From assembly GCA_024408855.1 (NCBI GenBank), contig JAKSUQ010000012.1, positions 1 to 59,269 of the forward strand: a stretch of DNA of 59,269 nucleotides. Reading direction: 5' to 3'. Of the stretch, positions 58,210 to 59,269 are shown in pieces. Source of the DNA: a bacterium. Its GTDB lineage: Bacteria; Cyanobacteriota; Vampirovibrionia; Gastranaerophilales; Gastranaerophilaceae. Every line of letters begins with the position of its first letter. Positions within the stretch are counted from its first letter, which is position 1. Position numbers and translations under genes: made by a program. Below the pieces are notes generated by a model that worked only from the letters and a program-made list of their open reading frames with translations, was not told the origin of the DNA and made no database searches.

Positions 58210-58270
58210 ACTTAACAAGTTGACAATATATTACCTGTTAGGTATACTTACTATGATTTTATACTTGTTA
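58210..58270. promoter_or_regulatory. Two ACTTGTTA sites flanking the glycosyltransferase promoter
   Basis: ACTTAACAAGT (58210-58220) contains, on the minus strand, ACTTGTTA. The same eight bases occur on the plus strand at 58263-58270. One copy overlaps the first base of the -35, the other lies just downstream of the expected transcription start. TATACTTA also repeats at 58207 and 58243. This arrangement fits repressor operators, perhaps for the adjacent XRE protein. Confidence 0.4.
58220..58248 (+). promoter_or_regulatory. Consensus promoter of the DXD glycosyltransferase
   Basis: A perfect TTGACA (58220-58225), 17 bases, then TATACT (58243-58248, five of six). It is the strongest sigma70-type promoter seen in the window. 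The leader to ATG 58297 is about 40 bases and includes CAGGAG. Confidence 0.75.
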
Positions 58271-58296
58271 TAAAAAGCTGTAATCAGGAGTAATAT

Positions 58297-59106
58297 ATGA
58301 AGAAAATTTTTACATTTTGGGAACCAAAAGAAAATATGCCTGCATACTTAAAACTTTGCCTTAAAACGTGGGAGCAAAATCTAAAAGATTATGAAATTGT
58401 AATTTTAGATTATTCGAATATTAAGGACTATATTGGTAATGACTTTTACGATAAAAGTTTATATGCGAAATTTTCATTGGCAAAACAAGCTGATGCAATT
58501 CGTGCTGCCGTTTTATATTTGCATGGCGGTATTTGGTTAGATGTTGATACTGTACTTACAGCTAATGCACTGGATGTCTTATCAAAAATAGAATCAGATT
58601 TTGTATTGTTAGATTACCATGTTGGTTTTATAAAAGCTGAAAAAGAATCAAAGATTTTAAATTTTTGGACACAAGAAGCAAGACAAAGAATTATTGACGG
58701 CAAAGATGTAAACTTTTTTACGAAATTTTATAATAAAAAACATTCTAAAAAAGTAAGAAAATGGGATTATTTAGGAAATGGAATTATAAATAAATATTTG
58801 AAAAATGCAGATAAAAAAGATTTTTATATGATTAACTCAAGGGATTATATGGCTTTCCCTGAAATAAATTATTTTAATCCTAAAAACAATTTTGAAAAAA
58901 CATATGTCGATTTTTATTTTCGTAATGATTTTTCTGAATATGTTTTATCAAACAAATCGTTAGGAATATTTTGTTTACACAATTCATGGACTCCTGATAA
59001 ATATAAGAAAATGGGAAAAGAAGAATTTTTGAATTGTAAATGTACTTTATCAGAGCTTTTAAAAAGAAATGAAGAACTAAGTAAAACAGAAAGTTTTATA
59101 TCATAA
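58297..59106 (+). CDS. DXD sugar-transferase family glycosyltransferase (GT32-like)
   Basis: A 269-residue protein with the N-terminal Phe-Thr-Phe-Trp-Glu-Pro and the nucleotide-sugar DXD site Gly-Gly-Ile-Trp-Leu-Asp-Val-Asp (Asp82 and Asp84), as in Gly_transf_sug/GT32 and capsular polysaccharide glycosyltransferases. It has no signal peptide. It probably adds a hexose to surface polysaccharide or glycolipid; the donor is unknown. CAGGAG six bases upstream fixes ATG 58297. Standing alone under a strong promoter beside a regulator suggests controlled or phase-specific surface modification. Confidence 0.87.
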   Translation: MKKIFTFWEPKENMPAYLKLCLKTWEQNLKDYEIVILDYSNIKDYIGNDFYDKSLYAKFSLAKQADAIRAAVLYLHGGIWLDVDTVLTANALDVLSKIESDFVLLDYHVGFIKAEKESKILNFWTQEARQRIIDGKDVNFFTKFYNKKHSKKVRKWDYLGNGIINKYLKNADKKDFYMINSRDYMAFPEINYFNPKNNFEKTYVDFYFRNDFSEYVLSNKSLGIFCLHNSWTPDKYKKMGKEEFLNCKCTLSELLKRNEELSKTESFIS

Positions 59107-59174
59107 ATATTTAAAAATTTTTTAATAAACAGATTATTGTTTATGAAAATACAGTTTTTATATTAATAAAAATC

Positions 59175-59203
59175 TTTACGGCTAAAAATTTTGGTGCTAA
59201 AAT
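59175..59203 (+). promoter_or_regulatory. Promoter of the tRNA-Gln gene
   Basis: TTTACG (59175-59180), 17 bases, TAAAAT (59198-59203) with an upstream TG one base before the box (extended -10). The predicted RNA start is about five bases before the tRNA. Confidence 0.55.
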
Positions 59204-59214
59204 AAAAGAAGCGT

Positions 59215-59269
59215 TCCCGGATCGTCTAGTGGCAGGACTGAAGATTCTGGCTCTTCCAACGGTGGTTCG
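59215..59269 (+). tRNA. tRNA-Gln (CUG anticodon), truncated by the window end
   Basis: The acceptor strand TCCCGGA (59215-59221), D-stem GTCT/GGAC with an AGTGGCA loop, anticodon stem GAAGA/TCTTC, loop TTCTGGC with anticodon CTG at 59247-59249, a four-base variable loop CAAC, and T-stem GGTGG followed by TTCG are all visible. The first base T (weak U1-A72) is typical of bacterial tRNA-Gln. The 3' half of the T-arm, the 3' acceptor strand and any encoded CCA lie beyond the window. Confidence 0.88.

Overview
The window is AT-rich bacterial chromosome with short intergenic gaps, strong Shine-Dalgarno (SD) sites at many genes and about 50 protein genes. The content suggests an anaerobic, fermentative, non-photosynthetic bacterium: a pyrophosphate-dependent phosphofructokinase, a pyruvate formate-lyase activase, a Ski2-like helicase, MurT, and no respiratory or photosynthetic genes. 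Several large orphan proteins begin with a Met-Gln-Ile/Val stretch followed by a Ser/Asn-Phe-x-Ala/Gly/Ser-Lys-like motif. I associate that style with gut Gastranaerophilales (Melainabacteria/Vampirovibrionia, relatives of Cyanobacteria). This assignment is an inference from gene style, not from a phylogenetic marker.

Layout. 1-3.1 kb: the end of a cut-off gene, a fossil XRE helix-turn-helix gene, a small beta-rich protein, comM and a PlsC-type acyltransferase. 3.1-8.6 kb (minus): 5-formyl-THF cyclo-ligase coupled to ilvD, a glycine-rich orphan protein, and PPi-phosphofructokinase. 8.6-9.0 kb: a gene-free stretch with three strong inverted repeats. 9.0-16.2 kb: a three-fold-repeat membrane protein, a tagged orphan, ZupT, a MacB-like ATPase and permease pair, two tandem PlsC acyltransferases and an acidic orphan. 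16.3-20.2 kb: a peptide-type ABC importer (binding protein plus two permeases) without ATPase genes. 20.2-25.4 kb (minus): a 926-residue orphan and a Ski2-like helicase. 25.5-34.7 kb (mostly plus): dgt, a LipM-like ligase, an ankyrin protein, a dicarboxylate symporter operon with a duplicated-domain protein and pflA, and a tagged metallophosphoesterase. 34.8-38.9 kb: proS-queA-serS. 38.9-45.7 kb: two orphans (one papain-like), clpB, and a large internally duplicated orphan. 45.7-47.2 kb: a four-gene run of small YtxH/DUF948-like membrane proteins. 47.3-57.6 kb: murT, a winged-helix protein, an RlmD-type methyltransferase, a DnaQ-like exonuclease, trxA, leuS, an Orn/Lys/Arg decarboxylase, a J-protein and queE. 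57.8-59.3 kb: an XRE regulator divergent from a DXD glycosyltransferase, then a truncated tRNA-Gln(CUG).

Two cross-cutting patterns stand out. (1) At least four orphan proteins with otherwise unrelated bodies (ankyrin, nucleotidase-like, helical repeats, unknown) share an N-terminal tag and have no classical signal peptide; a papain-like protein carries a weaker version. They look like a coordinated, possibly exported, protein set. (2) Several genes (plsC, comM, the peptide-binding protein, dgt, the winged-helix gene) have a sigma70-type -10 box ending exactly six bases before the ATG and no SD, which predicts leaderless mRNAs. Housekeeping genes such as leuS, proS and ilvD have clear SDs.
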